NCBI RefSeq assembly: GCF_000759435.1
Contig: NZ_JRJG01000109.1
Span: forward strand, 1-34,124
Reading direction: 5' to 3'
From: Hoeflea sp. BAL378
GTDB lineage: Bacteria; Pseudomonadota; Alphaproteobacteria; Rhizobiales; Rhizobiaceae
DNA length: 34,124 nt
Shown here: one piece after another, positions 1-9,265 of the stretch
Layout of the letters: the number at the start of each line of letters is the position of its first letter
Position numbering within the stretch: the first letter of the stretch is position 1
Notes under the pieces: model-generated
What the model was told of the DNA's origin: nothing
Database searches by the model: none
Seen by the model: the letters and a program-made list of their open reading frames with translations, nothing else
Translations under genes and position numbers: made by a program

Positions 1-34
1 CCCGGCCCGCCGCGACGGATCGCGGCGGGCCGGG
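1..34 (-). terminator. Hairpin downstream of aioA, probable terminator
   Basis: Positions 1-15 and 20-34 are perfect reverse complements (15 bp, almost all G/C) around a 4-base loop. The hairpin lies about 40 bases beyond the aioA stop codon, where a terminator for the aioBA transcript is expected. The T-run that would complete an intrinsic terminator would lie outside the window, so this part cannot be checked. On the plus strand there is no T-run after the stem. Confidence 0.7.
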
Positions 35-75
35 TCTTGGAGCGGGTCCGGTCTGGCCGGAGAACTCGGGCGGAG

Positions 76-2535
76 CTAGGCCGACCTGTATTCCTTCGAC
101 TTGAAGGAAACGGCCTTCACCCGCGGCGTTGCATTGGCGATCTTCCTGATGTTGCCCCAGGTGTGCTTGTAGTCGGGAAGCACCAGTTCGTTCACGCCGG
201 GACTGACCACGTTGCCCTGGCTGCCGGCCGGGGAGCCGAACACCATGGCGACCTGGCCGCGCCTGGCCGTATCGGTCGGATAGGCCATGCCCTGGGTGGC
301 GCCGTTGCCGTTGGCGATCTCGATCAGATCTCCCGCGGCGATCCCCTCCTCCGCCATGTCCTCTTCGTTCATCTCGATGAACGGATAGGGGAAGCGGTCC
401 TGGATGAAGTCGATGTCCTGGTCCAGGAACTGGTTCTGCCAGAAGATGTTGGCGCGCACATTGTTGATCCAGTACTTGTGGTTCTCCTTCTCGCGCGCCT
501 TGCCGGCGGCCTGCCAGCCGCGCCATCCGGCGGCGCAGAACAGCGCCTTCTTGTCCTCGCGCCCGTGCCGGGTGAACTGGCCGTCGGTGTAGAGGCGCTC
601 GGTGCCGACCAGCTTGCCGTCGGCATAGCCGCTGACCGGCTCCTGCACGCCATTGTTGCCCATGGCGCGCAGACGCTCGTAGGTGACCTCCGGATTGCCC
701 TTGTTGTAGCCGTCCATGAAGGCGTCTTCCTCGGTCTGCCAGTCATAGCCCTTGAACTGGTCGGCATAGGCTTCCTTGCCCATTTCGCGCAGAACCCGCT
801 CCATGTTCTGGGCAATGCCGGCCGCAATCAGGCAGTCGGGCTTGGAGTTGCCATAAGGGTCCATGTATTTTTCCGACAGGCGCAGGCGCCGCTCGCCGTT
901 CATCGAGGTGAGGTTCATCTCGTTGGCTTCGCAGGCGGGAAGGATCACATGCGCATTCTGGCCGATCTGGCTGTGGATGATGTCCACGTCGACGACGAAC
1001 AGTCCGCCGCCATTGACCGCGCCGACGATGGCGTCGACCAGTTGCTCGCGCGAGCCGCCGGCGGCCGCGTCCATGGCCTCCTTGACGATGTCGGCGCGGC
1101 GCTTGTGCACCCGCTTGAACTCCGACGCGTTGAGCGTGGTCTTGTGGTGATCGCAGGCCCAGACGTGATGGATCTTGCCGCCGCCGCGGATCAGCAACTG
1201 GTCGACATATTCCGCCGGCCGGCCGACATGGGCGTCGGACGGGCGGTAGTAGCCTTCCTGGTGACCGCCGAGGCGGCAGACGCCGCCGCCTTCGCGGCCG
1301 ATATTGCCGGTGGCGAGGCCGATGTTCACCAGCGCGCCGATGGTGCGGTAGTTGTCATTGCCCCAGATGATGCCCTTCTCGTAGGCGGTGACGCATGTGC
1401 GCCGCGACCCGTCGTCCTTGGGCTTGGCGATCCATTCCGCCGCCCTGGCGATGTCGGCCTCCGGAACGCCGCAGGTCTCCGCCGCATCGGCCAGCGACGT
1501 CCGGCAGGCCTCGAGCGCATAGTCGAGGCTGCCGAGGCCGGCGGGATGGGCGTCATCCAGCGGCGTCGCCTCGCCGCCCTGGAAGGTGGAGTTGGCGATG
1601 AAGTCCTTGTCGACCCAGCCATTGTCGACGATGTGGGTGAACAGCGCGTTGAACAGCACCATGTCGGTGCCTTCGTTGATCGCCAGATGCAGCACGTTCT
1701 CCTTGCCGGCGACCTCTTCGGCGGCGTTGATGGTGACCGTGCGGCGCGGATCGACCGAGACGAAGCGGGCGCCGTTGCGCATGCCGGGAACCATGTGGTT
1801 GAGGAACAGGTTGGTCTGCGTCTCGAGCGAGTTGGCGCCGATCATGAAGATCGTGTCGGTGATCTCGTAGTCCTTGTAGGCGTAGTTCAGCTCGTCGACG
1901 CCCATGTCGCGGGTGGAATGGACCTCCGAATTGTAGGCCGGGCGGTTGTGGATGCGGCAGTTCTTGACCTTCATGCTCTCGAAATAGAGCTTGCCGGTGG
2001 CCCAGGTGTTCTCATAGCCGCCGGCGGAGCCGCCATGGTCGAACATCGAGACGACGAGATCGTCCTCGGAGCCCTGGGTGACGACGCGGGCGGTGACGCG
2101 GGCGACGAGATCAAGCGCATCGTCCCAGGAGGTGGGCTGCCAGACGCCGTTGCGCCACATCATCGGGTCGCTCAGCCGCTGCTGCTGGGTGCCGGTCACA
2201 TAGGACGGGCGGGCTTCCGCCATGCGCGCGCCGCGGACGGAGCCGAGCCCGGAATTGACCACGCAATCCTTGTCCGGGACCACGGCGAGGTGAACATCCT
2301 TGCCGTCCTGACGGACGATATTGTACATCGACGGCGCCATCCAGGTGCCGTCGGCGGCCTGCTGTTCGCCCAGGTTGATGCCGAAGGCGTTTTCCGTGAG
2401 CGTGCCCTGCTTGTTGCGCGGCCAGGTGTAGGCTTTGTAGCCGCAGCCGACGATGCAGTAGTGGCAGGTGACATTGTGCACCTTGGCATCCTTGGGAGGG
2501 ATGGGAAGGCGATCGATCTGTCTCTTGTAAGCCAT
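76..2535 (-). CDS. aioA: Arsenite oxidase large (molybdopterin) subunit AioA
   Basis: This 819-residue protein is the catalytic subunit of periplasmic arsenite oxidase, which oxidises arsenite to arsenate and passes electrons through its iron-sulfur cluster to AioB. The N-terminal C24-x2-C27-x3-C31 motif (CHYCIVGC) is the [3Fe-4S] site. S99 (SVRG) is the candidate for the serine that replaces a fourth cysteine. Compared from memory with the Alcaligenes faecalis enzyme (His195, Glu203, Arg419, His423), the substrate residues appear at H196 and E204 (HNRPAYNSE) and at R421 and H425 (RLGGH), with matching spacing. The length is normal for the family. There is no signal peptide, as expected for a subunit exported with the Tat-targeted AioB. 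It starts 16 bases after the aioB stop and is co-transcribed with it. A distant alternative is the related iodate reductase, but the adjacent aioXSR genes argue against that. Confidence 0.96.
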   Translation of the reverse strand: MAYKRQIDRLPIPPKDAKVHNVTCHYCIVGCGYKAYTWPRNKQGTLTENAFGINLGEQQAADGTWMAPSMYNIVRQDGKDVHLAVVPDKDCVVNSGLGSVRGARMAEARPSYVTGTQQQRLSDPMMWRNGVWQPTSWDDALDLVARVTARVVTQGSEDDLVVSMFDHGGSAGGYENTWATGKLYFESMKVKNCRIHNRPAYNSEVHSTRDMGVDELNYAYKDYEITDTIFMIGANSLETQTNLFLNHMVPGMRNGARFVSVDPRRTVTINAAEEVAGKENVLHLAINEGTDMVLFNALFTHIVDNGWVDKDFIANSTFQGGEATPLDDAHPAGLGSLDYALEACRTSLADAAETCGVPEADIARAAEWIAKPKDDGSRRTCVTAYEKGIIWGNDNYRTIGALVNIGLATGNIGREGGGVCRLGGHQEGYYRPSDAHVGRPAEYVDQLLIRGGGKIHHVWACDHHKTTLNASEFKRVHKRRADIVKEAMDAAAGGSREQLVDAIVGAVNGGGLFVVDVDIIHSQIGQNAHVILPACEANEMNLTSMNGERRLRLSEKYMDPYGNSKPDCLIAAGIAQNMERVLREMGKEAYADQFKGYDWQTEEDAFMDGYNKGNPEVTYERLRAMGNNGVQEPVSGYADGKLVGTERLYTDGQFTRHGREDKKALFCAAGWRGWQAAGKAREKENHKYWINNVRANIFWQNQFLDQDIDFIQDRFPYPFIEMNEEDMAEEGIAAGDLIEIANGNGATQGMAYPTDTARRGQVAMVFGSPAGSQGNVVSPGVNELVLPDYKHTWGNIRKIANATPRVKAVSFKSKEYRSA

Positions 2536-2551
2536 GGTTGGGTCTCCTCCC

Positions 2552-3076
2552 TCAGAGCACGTTCGACGGGCGGCCGAAGATCAGGTCGCTTGCGCCTTCG
2601 GCATAGATGTCGCCCTTGTCGTCCACATTGAGCGTGAATTGCGGGACATTCTGGGTCGCGTGTCCCCAGATCTGCTGTCCGCCGGCCTCGCAGTCGAACC
2701 GCGAGAAATGGCCCGGGCAGTTGAGCGACTTGTCTTCAGCGCGGTAGCTCATCAGCCAGCCCTTGTGCGGGCACAGCACCGAATAGGCGACGATGTCGCC
2801 ATCGGGGCCGACACCGCCCTCGACCGGCTGGCCGATCTTGAGAAGGATGCCGGGGCTGTCGGCGTCGGGATAGGTGATGTCGACGGGCACGTTCACCTTC
2901 AGCTCGGCGACATTGCCGAGCCGGCTCGCGGGATAATCGAGCAAGGCGCTGCCGGACGCGGCCCGGGCCTGGTCTGCCGGCAGGACGGCGGCGGTTGCGG
3001 CTCCGGCGGCGGCAATGGCGCCGCCCCTCAGGAAATGACGACGGCCGAGATCGACCATCTTGTTGCATCGAGACAT
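2552..3076 (-). CDS. aioB: Arsenite oxidase small (Rieske) subunit AioB
   Basis: This 174-residue Rieske [2Fe-2S] protein takes electrons from AioA and passes them to a cytochrome or azurin in the periplasm. The start at 3076 was chosen because a GGAGGA site lies 4 bases upstream; the open frame extends further 5' but without support. Residues 11-19 (GRRHFLRGG) form a twin-arginine signal followed by a hydrophobic stretch and a likely cleavage after ADQARA. The cluster ligands are C102 and H104 (CPHKG) and C120 and H123 (CPGHF). The two positions that carry a disulfide in high-potential Rieske proteins are W107 and G122 here, so the bridge is absent. It is the first gene of the aioBA unit, behind a sigma-54 promoter. 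Confidence 0.95.
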   Translation of the reverse strand: MSRCNKMVDLGRRHFLRGGAIAAAGAATAAVLPADQARAASGSALLDYPASRLGNVAELKVNVPVDITYPDADSPGILLKIGQPVEGGVGPDGDIVAYSVLCPHKGWLMSYRAEDKSLNCPGHFSRFDCEAGGQQIWGHATQNVPQFTLNVDDKGDIYAEGASDLIFGRPSNVL

Positions 3077-3112
3077 GCGTTCCTCCCATGCGTTGCTATG
3101 CAGGGATGTGTA

Positions 3113-3128
3113 AGCAAGGCCCATGCCA
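3113..3128 (-). promoter_or_regulatory. Sigma-54 (-24/-12) promoter of aioBA
   Basis: Read on the minus strand the site is TGGCATGGGCCTTGCT. It matches the sigma-54 consensus TGGCAYRN4TTGCW at every defined position, with exactly 10 bases between the GG and GC dinucleotides. The GC element lies about 38 bases from the aioB start, which predicts a leader of roughly 25 bases. The upstream neighbour aioR encodes a sigma-54 activator, as expected for a promoter of this kind. Confidence 0.92.
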
Positions 3129-3134
3129 GACTTC

Positions 3135-3160
3135 CAAGACACTGATATCGTTGTATCTTG
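3135..3160. promoter_or_regulatory. Imperfect inverted repeat just upstream of the aioBA promoter
   Basis: CAAGACAC (3135-3142) and GTATCTTG (3153-3160) are inverted copies with 7 of 8 matching bases. The repeat lies directly upstream of the -24 element. That is closer than usual for an enhancer of a sigma-54 activator, so it could be a second AioR contact, a site for another regulator, or chance. Confidence 0.3.
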
Positions 3161-3226
3161 CCCCCGGGGCACGGCGAGGCCGGCCGGCAATGACCGGCAT
3201 TCCGAACATGCTGCGGCGCCGAAGGT

Positions 3227-4553
<1,327 letters not shown>

Positions 4554-4564
<11 letters not shown>

Positions 4565-6008
4565 GACCGATCTCCCCGATTGTGCCTGGACCAAGCCTGA
4601 TCCTGACGATGCTACCCCCGCCCGGCCGTGTCGCCAGTTCCAGGCCCGCGCCGATTTCATCGATGATCTGCCGCACCACCCACAATCCCAGCCCCTTGCC
4701 TTCGGGCAGGTTCCTGCGGGCCGGGCCGGTCAGCAGCCTGACGGCCCTGGCCGGAAGCCCCGGGCCGCGGTCGCCCACCTCGACGACGACGCCGTCGTCC
4801 TGCCGCGCCGCCCTGAGGAACAGATCGGCGCCTTGCGGCGAAGCGGCGCTCGCATTGAGCAGCAGGTTGATCACGGCCTGCCGCACCGGACCGGACGGAC
4901 AGCCGCAGGCCAGGCCCTCCCCGGTTTCGAGCAGCAGCTCCAGCACCTGTCCGCGACTGCGCAGTTCCGGGGACAGCAGCATCTTGGCGTCGTGGAAATC
5001 GCTGAGCGAGAGCGGCCTGGACTGGCGCGCGGGCCTGTAGGTGGCAAGCGCCGCGCGCACCACGTCGCCGATCCCCTGCAGGCCGCGATGGAGCAGGTCC
5101 AGGGACGCGTCGCGGACGCCGGCATTGGCGCCGTGCTTCTTCAGCGTGTCGACGGCATTGAGCAGCCCGCCGAGCGGATTGTTGATCTCGTGGGCCATGA
5201 CCGAGGAGAGCCGGCCGAGGCTGGCCAGCTTCTCCTCCTCCGCCAGCCTTGTCGACAGCTCGCGGCGCTCCTCGTCGGCGTCGAGCAGGGAATTGTAGGC
5301 CATGAACAGGCGCCGGGTCTCGGAATTGCCGGGCGCCTGCTGCGACACGTCAATCCGCGTGGCCTTGCCTTCCGCCGCCTCGATCATGTGGTTTTCGAGG
5401 GTCTGCATCGGCCGGATCATCCGCCTGACGGTGAGGATGCCGACCAGCACCAGGAGCACCGTCAGGGCGGCATTGGTAAGGATCAGGGTGGAGAGCACGT
5501 CGCGGCGTTCGGCCAGAAGCTGGCGGGCATCGAAAATGGTGTAGATGCGGCCGATGGTCGTGTCCTGATAGACGATGTCCCTTTCCAGATAGGCGAGCCC
5601 GTCATCGCTCTCGATCCTGATCTGCCTGTCTGGAAACAGCCCGGACTGCAGATCGTCCATCTGTTCAAGGCTCGGATATTCGCGCGGATCGGTGGCTGCC
5701 AGAATGACCCGCGACGGCGTGGTGACAATGGTCTCGAGCGGAACGATGGCCGTGTTGACCGGCCTCAGCCTTTCCAGCGCGTCGTAGATCTCCCAGCTAT
5801 CCTCGCGCAGGACCGACGGGGATATCGACGCCGTGACCCCGTCCAGATAGGAGTTGGCGATGCTTTGGAGATAGGTTTCCTGGATCGAGCCGAGGCGGTC
5901 GAGAACCCGCTCGGTGATGACCGCGGAGACCAGGAACATCAGAACCGAGACGGCCAGCGGCACGCGCCAGATCAAGGGCAGCCGCCGAAGGCCGATCCGG
6001 GCCGTCAC
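4554..6008 (-). CDS. aioS: Sensor histidine kinase AioS
   Basis: This 484-residue membrane histidine kinase relays the AioX-arsenite signal to AioR. Hydrophobic segments at about 13-31 and 174-194 bracket a periplasmic domain of about 140 residues. A HAMP-like region follows, then the H-box with phospho-acceptor H273 (VMAHEINNPLGG), N-box N385 (NLLLNASAA), G1 box around D413 (GDRGPGLP) and G2 box EGKGLGL (436-442). The start is GTG at 6008. It overlaps the aioX stop as GTGA, and its end overlaps aioR, so the three sensory genes appear translationally coupled. The kinase name rests on its architecture and its place between aioX and aioR. Confidence 0.92.
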
Positions 6009-6898
6009 AGCACACCCCGCAGCCGGGCCACCATGTCGGCGATCCCGTCATAGGCTGCTTCCCGGGGCATTTCAAAACCGGTCAGCCGCAGCAGGTCCAG
6101 CACTTCCCTGCCCTGCGGGTTGGCGGCCATTTCAACCAGCGCCTTTTGCAGGACCTTCGTCCTTGCCGTGCCCGCCATGGCCCGGCTCGTCGCGATCGGC
6201 GGGAAGCCCAGCCATTTGGAACGGCGCAGCACCCTGGTCTGCGACACCAGATCGGGTTCGAGCTCCAGCATAACTTCCCAGACATAGCCGTCGACACTGC
6301 CGGACTGGGCGAGATTGGAGGCGACCGCCCGGATGACATTGCGATGGCCGTAGGTGAACAGCGTCTTGCGGAAGAAGACATCGGGAACGAGACCGTGCTC
6401 GAACATCAACGTGCGGGTGACGAGAAAGCCGGAATTGGAATCGGGGTCGGAGAAGGCGTGGATGTCGCCGCGCAGATCGAGGATGTCCTTGGCCTCACGG
6501 CCCTCCGCCACGATCAGGTAGGACTGATAATAAGGCTTCCCGTTCCACGCCGGGATCGCCACCAGTTCCAGGTCGTCGCGATACTGGATATAGGGGTAGC
6601 CGCAGATCCAGGCCGCGTCGAGCTGGCCCGACACCAAGAGAGAAGTCACTTCCTGGTAGGTGCGCCGCGTCACCAGCTCGACGCTGTGGCCGGTCGCCGC
6701 CTCCAGATAGACCTTCAGGGCGTCCAGCAACTGGATGTCATTGTTGAGAAAGACCGGTGTCAGCCCGAACCTGAGACCCGGCGCCTCCGTCCCGGACGCC
6801 CTGCCCGAAGCAAGCGCCAGCGGAAGACAGGCCCCGCCCGCGATGAAACGCCGGCGTGACAGGGCAACGGCAAATCTCGACCGGCAATCCTGCGACAT
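6005..6898 (-). CDS. aioX: Periplasmic arsenite-binding sensor protein AioX
   Basis: This 297-residue periplasmic protein belongs to the phosphonate/phosphate-binding (PhnD-like) fold family. In characterised aio loci AioX binds arsenite through a conserved cysteine and triggers AioS. The N-terminus has a Tat-type signal (SRRRFIAGG, residues 14-22) and a likely cleavage before TEAPGLRFGL. After the signal region only one cysteine remains, C99 (DAAWICGYPY), the obvious candidate ligand. A GGGAGGAT ribosome binding site lies 3 bases before the ATG. Its last codon overlaps the aioS start. As first gene of the aioXSR unit it probably has its own promoter in 6899-7028, where I could not identify a convincing -35/-10 pair. 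Confidence 0.93.
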   Translation of the reverse strand: MSQDCRSRFAVALSRRRFIAGGACLPLALASGRASGTEAPGLRFGLTPVFLNNDIQLLDALKVYLEAATGHSVELVTRRTYQEVTSLLVSGQLDAAWICGYPYIQYRDDLELVAIPAWNGKPYYQSYLIVAEGREAKDILDLRGDIHAFSDPDSNSGFLVTRTLMFEHGLVPDVFFRKTLFTYGHRNVIRAVASNLAQSGSVDGYVWEVMLELEPDLVSQTRVLRRSKWLGFPPIATSRAMAGTARTKVLQKALVEMAANPQGREVLDLLRLTGFEMPREAAYDGIADMVARLRGVL

Positions 6899-7028
6899 CC
6901 ATCCTCCCTTCGGTCTTGTACCGCGAGAAGCCGCGCGCGTTCAAATCAAACTTCGGCGAAAGGCGTCGGGGCCCCTCTTATTTGGCGCCACCGCAATTGG
7001 ATTGACGAAGCGCTGGCACGCCGGTCCC

Positions 7029-7526
7029 TCAGGGAAACATGCCGTTGAGCACGCTGACCAGGTGCTGGCGCATGGCTTCCTCGGCGCCGGCGGCGTTGCG
7101 GTTGGCGATCTTGGCGACGATCTCCGCATGCTGCCGGCAGTAATGCTGCCGCCGCGCCTCCGTCACCTGGGCGCGCTTGATGCGCAGCCATTGCGGACGC
7201 TTGCGGATGACATCGAGGATCTCCTCGAGCGTCATCAGCAGTTCGTTGCGCGTCGCGCTGTAGATCAGCCGGTGAAACTCGCCGTCCCAATGCTCGAAAC
7301 CCTCCAGATCGTCCTGGGCCTCCGCCATGGTGTGGGCATGGCGAATGGCGTCGATGTCGGCGACCGTCGCATTGGAGACCGCGGCGGCGGCCGCCTGCGG
7401 CTCGATGATCAGCCGCACGTTCATCACGTCGATCGGGCTTGCCCCGGTCAGGCGCTGCAGGATGACGCCGACATCGGTGGTGCCTTCGGAGGCGCTGACG
7501 GACTGGAGGATTTTCGACACGCTCAT
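7029..7526 (-). CDS. FCD-domain protein lacking a DNA-binding domain
   Basis: This 165-residue protein consists almost entirely of the FadR C-terminal (FCD) ligand-binding domain of GntR regulators. The candidate metal or ligand residues are all present: D81, H85 (DGEFHRLI), H133 and H155 (MRQHL). There is no N-terminal winged helix. The gene starts 8 bases after the stop of the adjacent full-length regulator, with an AGGTGA site spanning that stop, so it is not a truncated copy of a longer gene. It aligns along its whole length with residues from about 75 of the neighbour (GASPxDxxNxRLxIEP in both), so it looks like a duplicated sensor domain. It may form heterodimers with the full regulator and tune its DNA binding. 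That role is inference. Confidence 0.82.
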   Translation of the reverse strand: MSVSKILQSVSASEGTTDVGVILQRLTGASPIDVMNVRLIIEPQAAAAAVSNATVADIDAIRHAHTMAEAQDDLEGFEHWDGEFHRLIYSATRNELLMTLEEILDVIRKRPQWLRIKRAQVTEARRQHYCRQHAEIVAKIANRNAAGAEEAMRQHLVSVLNGMFP

Positions 7527-7534
7527 CCGTTCAC

Positions 7535-8206
7535 CTATTGCCCGAAATAATTCCTGCGCCGCGCCAGGAGATGATCGCGCATGGCGGCCTTGGCGCCTTC
7601 CGAGTCCCAGTTCTCGAGCGCGCTCATGATCCGGTCATGGTCGTCGCAATAGCCCTGGCGGCGGTCCTCGGTGAACCACAATTTTCGGATCTCCATCATC
7701 GGCGCGGCGTAGCGGATGATGGTCATCAGGCTGAAGAATTCCGAGATGAACTTGTTGCCGGAGGCGAGGCTGATCCGCCGGTGGAACTCGTTGTCCCAGT
7801 ATTCGTAGGTCTCGAGCACATGGTGCTGTTCCGCCATCGCCTTGGCCTGCTGGATCGAGCGCAGGTCATGGTCGCTGGCATGGCGCGCGGCGGCGGCGGC
7901 GGCATGGGGCTCGATGAACAGGCGCAGATTGAGGATGTCGAGCGGGCTCGCTCCTTCGAACCGCTTGAGGATGCCCGAGGCGTGCGCGTCCGGCCGGCCG
8001 CGCACGATGGTGCCGCGCCCGACCTGACGGAAGATCAGCCCCTCCTGCTCGAGCGCGGTGAAGGCGCGGCGGATGGTGTTGCGGGCCACGTCATAGTGAA
8101 CCGCGAGCGAGCGCTCGTCGGGCAGCCGTGCATTGGCCTCCCACTCGCCCTGCTCCAGCCGCAACCGCAGGTCCGCCTCGATCCGGCTCGACTTGCCTTT
8201 CGCCAT
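7535..8206 (-). CDS. GntR-family (FadR/FCD subfamily) transcriptional regulator
   Basis: This 223-residue regulator has an N-terminal winged helix-turn-helix (about 5-70; ARLPDERSLAVHYDVARNTI is the typical GntR core) and an FCD effector domain (about 88-220) with candidate metal ligands D138, H142, H190 and H212. It is divergent from the FAH/transporter operon at 8390 and separated from it by 183 bases holding a strong palindrome. It is therefore the likely local regulator of that operon, often a repressor relieved by the pathway substrate in this family. It is co-transcribed with the FCD-only protein downstream. A GAGGG-type ribosome binding site precedes the ATG. Confidence 0.92.
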   Translation of the reverse strand: MAKGKSSRIEADLRLRLEQGEWEANARLPDERSLAVHYDVARNTIRRAFTALEQEGLIFRQVGRGTIVRGRPDAHASGILKRFEGASPLDILNLRLFIEPHAAAAAARHASDHDLRSIQQAKAMAEQHHVLETYEYWDNEFHRRISLASGNKFISEFFSLMTIIRYAAPMMEIRKLWFTEDRRQGYCDDHDRIMSALENWDSEGAKAAMRDHLLARRRNYFGQ

Positions 8207-8242
8207 CCCACCCTCAAGAAAACCCTATACCAATTTCGGTTA

Positions 8243-8261
8243 GGTCTACATTATGTGGACC
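8243..8261. promoter_or_regulatory. 19-bp palindrome, candidate GntR operator
   Basis: GGTCTACATTATGTGGACC is symmetric except for one pair (positions 5/15) and the central base. It sits between the divergent gntR and FAH-hydrolase genes, close to the gntR start. Length, symmetry and location are those of an FCD-type GntR operator. Binding is inferred. Confidence 0.6.
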
Positions 8262-8355
8262 ATTATTCAAGGGAAATCGTCAATTGGTTTAGGAAATGGC
8301 GCTATTTTGGCCTTGCTAAGAATGATTTTCCTCCATACGCTACCATTCAAGTAAT

Positions 8356-8371
8356 CCAATGTTTTGATTGG
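8356..8371. promoter_or_regulatory. CCAAT-N6-ATTGG inverted repeat before the FAH-hydrolase operon
   Basis: A perfect 5-bp inverted repeat with a 6-base spacer lies 19 bases upstream of the operon's first start codon. A TATACT hexamer follows at 8372-8377 and could be a -10 element, but no good -35 is seen at the right spacing. The repeat could be a second regulator contact. It is short enough to be chance. Confidence 0.3.
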
Positions 8372-8389
8372 TATACTCTGGGAGGAGTT

Positions 8390-9265
8390 ATGAAATTTGT
8401 CACTTTCCGCGCTGGCGGCGAGCGCAGGGTGGGCGTGTGCGACGACCAGTCGGCGTCGGTCCGGCCCGTGAGCCTGTCCTCGGACGACGCCCGATCGGGT
8501 GTCGCAGCGCTTCTGGGCCGGGATCTGACACAGCTTGAGCTGCTGTCGGCAATCCCGCTCGATTCGGTGCAACTGGAAGCCCCCTTCCCGCGGCCAACCC
8601 GCAACATCTTCTGCATCGGCAAGAACTATCGTGAGCACGCCAGGGAGTTCTCCCGCAGCGGCTTCGATTCCAGCGCGGCGATGGGCGAAATTCCCAAGCA
8701 CCCGATCATTTTCTCCAAGGTGCCCGAATGCGTGATCGCCCATGGCGACGACGTGATGCTCGATCCCTCGGTGTCCGAGGCGGTCGACTATGAGGCCGAG
8801 CTGGCCGTCATCATCGGCACCGGCGGGCGCAACATAAGCGTCGAGGACGCGATGGCCCATGTCTGGGGCTACACGATCGTCAACGACGTGACCGCCCGGG
8901 ACCTGCAGGGCCGCTACAGCCAATGGCTGGTCGGCAAGTCGCAGGACACCTTCTGTCCGATGGGTCCGATCGCCGTCACCGCCGACGAGATCGATGCCGG
9001 CGACACCGACCTGCGCTGCATCGTCAATGGCGAGGTCCGGCAGACGGCGAACACCCGGGATCTGATCTTCGACATCCCCACCATCATCGCCACCATTTCC
9101 GCCGGCGTCACGCTCATTCCCGGCGACATCATCGCCACCGGCACGCCCGCGGGTGTCGGCATCGGCTTCACGCCGCCGAAATATCTCCGCGACGGCGACG
9201 TCGTCCGCATCGAAATCGACGGCATCGGCGCGCTCGAGAACCGTTTCGTGGAGCGCCGGGCATGA
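8390..9265 (+). CDS. Fumarylacetoacetate hydrolase-family protein
   Basis: This 291-residue enzyme is of the FAH family, whose members use a divalent metal to hydrolyse or hydrate beta-diketo and 2-oxo acids at the end of ring-cleavage pathways. The metal ligands are E135 and E137 (DYEAELAV) and D166 (NDVTARDLQ). NYREH (79-83) holds the typical catalytic histidine, and GKSQDTFCP and the C-terminal GTPAGVGIGF motif are also present. The start at 8390 was chosen over a long upstream extension because GGAGG lies 4 bases before the ATG. Expressed first in the plus-strand operon, it overlaps the next gene as ATGA. The exact substrate is unknown; acylpyruvase and oxohepta-dioate hydratase activities are common in this family. 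Confidence 0.92.
   Translation: MKFVTFRAGGERRVGVCDDQSASVRPVSLSSDDARSGVAALLGRDLTQLELLSAIPLDSVQLEAPFPRPTRNIFCIGKNYREHAREFSRSGFDSSAAMGEIPKHPIIFSKVPECVIAHGDDVMLDPSVSEAVDYEAELAVIIGTGGRNISVEDAMAHVWGYTIVNDVTARDLQGRYSQWLVGKSQDTFCPMGPIAVTADEIDAGDTDLRCIVNGEVRQTANTRDLIFDIPTIIATISAGVTLIPGDIIATGTPAGVGIGFTPPKYLRDGDVVRIEIDGIGALENRFVERRA

Noticed and set aside
37-2631. 864-residue plus-strand open frame opposite aioA
   Set aside because: It lies wholly antisense to a gene with clear catalytic motifs. Its translation is low-complexity Val/Ala/Gly/Asp/His-rich with no recognisable domain, as expected from the complement of a GC-rich coding frame.
76-3076. AioAB-like genes as iodate reductase (idrAB)
   Set aside because: The families are related, but the aioX-aioS-aioR genes are adjacent and the arsenite-site residues H196, E204, R421 and H425 are kept. 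No idrP-type peroxidase gene is present.
7029-7526. FCD-only gene as a broken GntR regulator
   Set aside because: The sequence directly upstream is the intact end of the neighbouring regulator, a proper ribosome binding site precedes its start, and no winged-helix remnant is seen in other frames.
7538-8389. Upstream extension of the FAH-family frame to 7538
   Set aside because: The extension runs antisense through the GntR gene and the intergenic region. GGAGG directly precedes the ATG at 8390, and family homology starts there.
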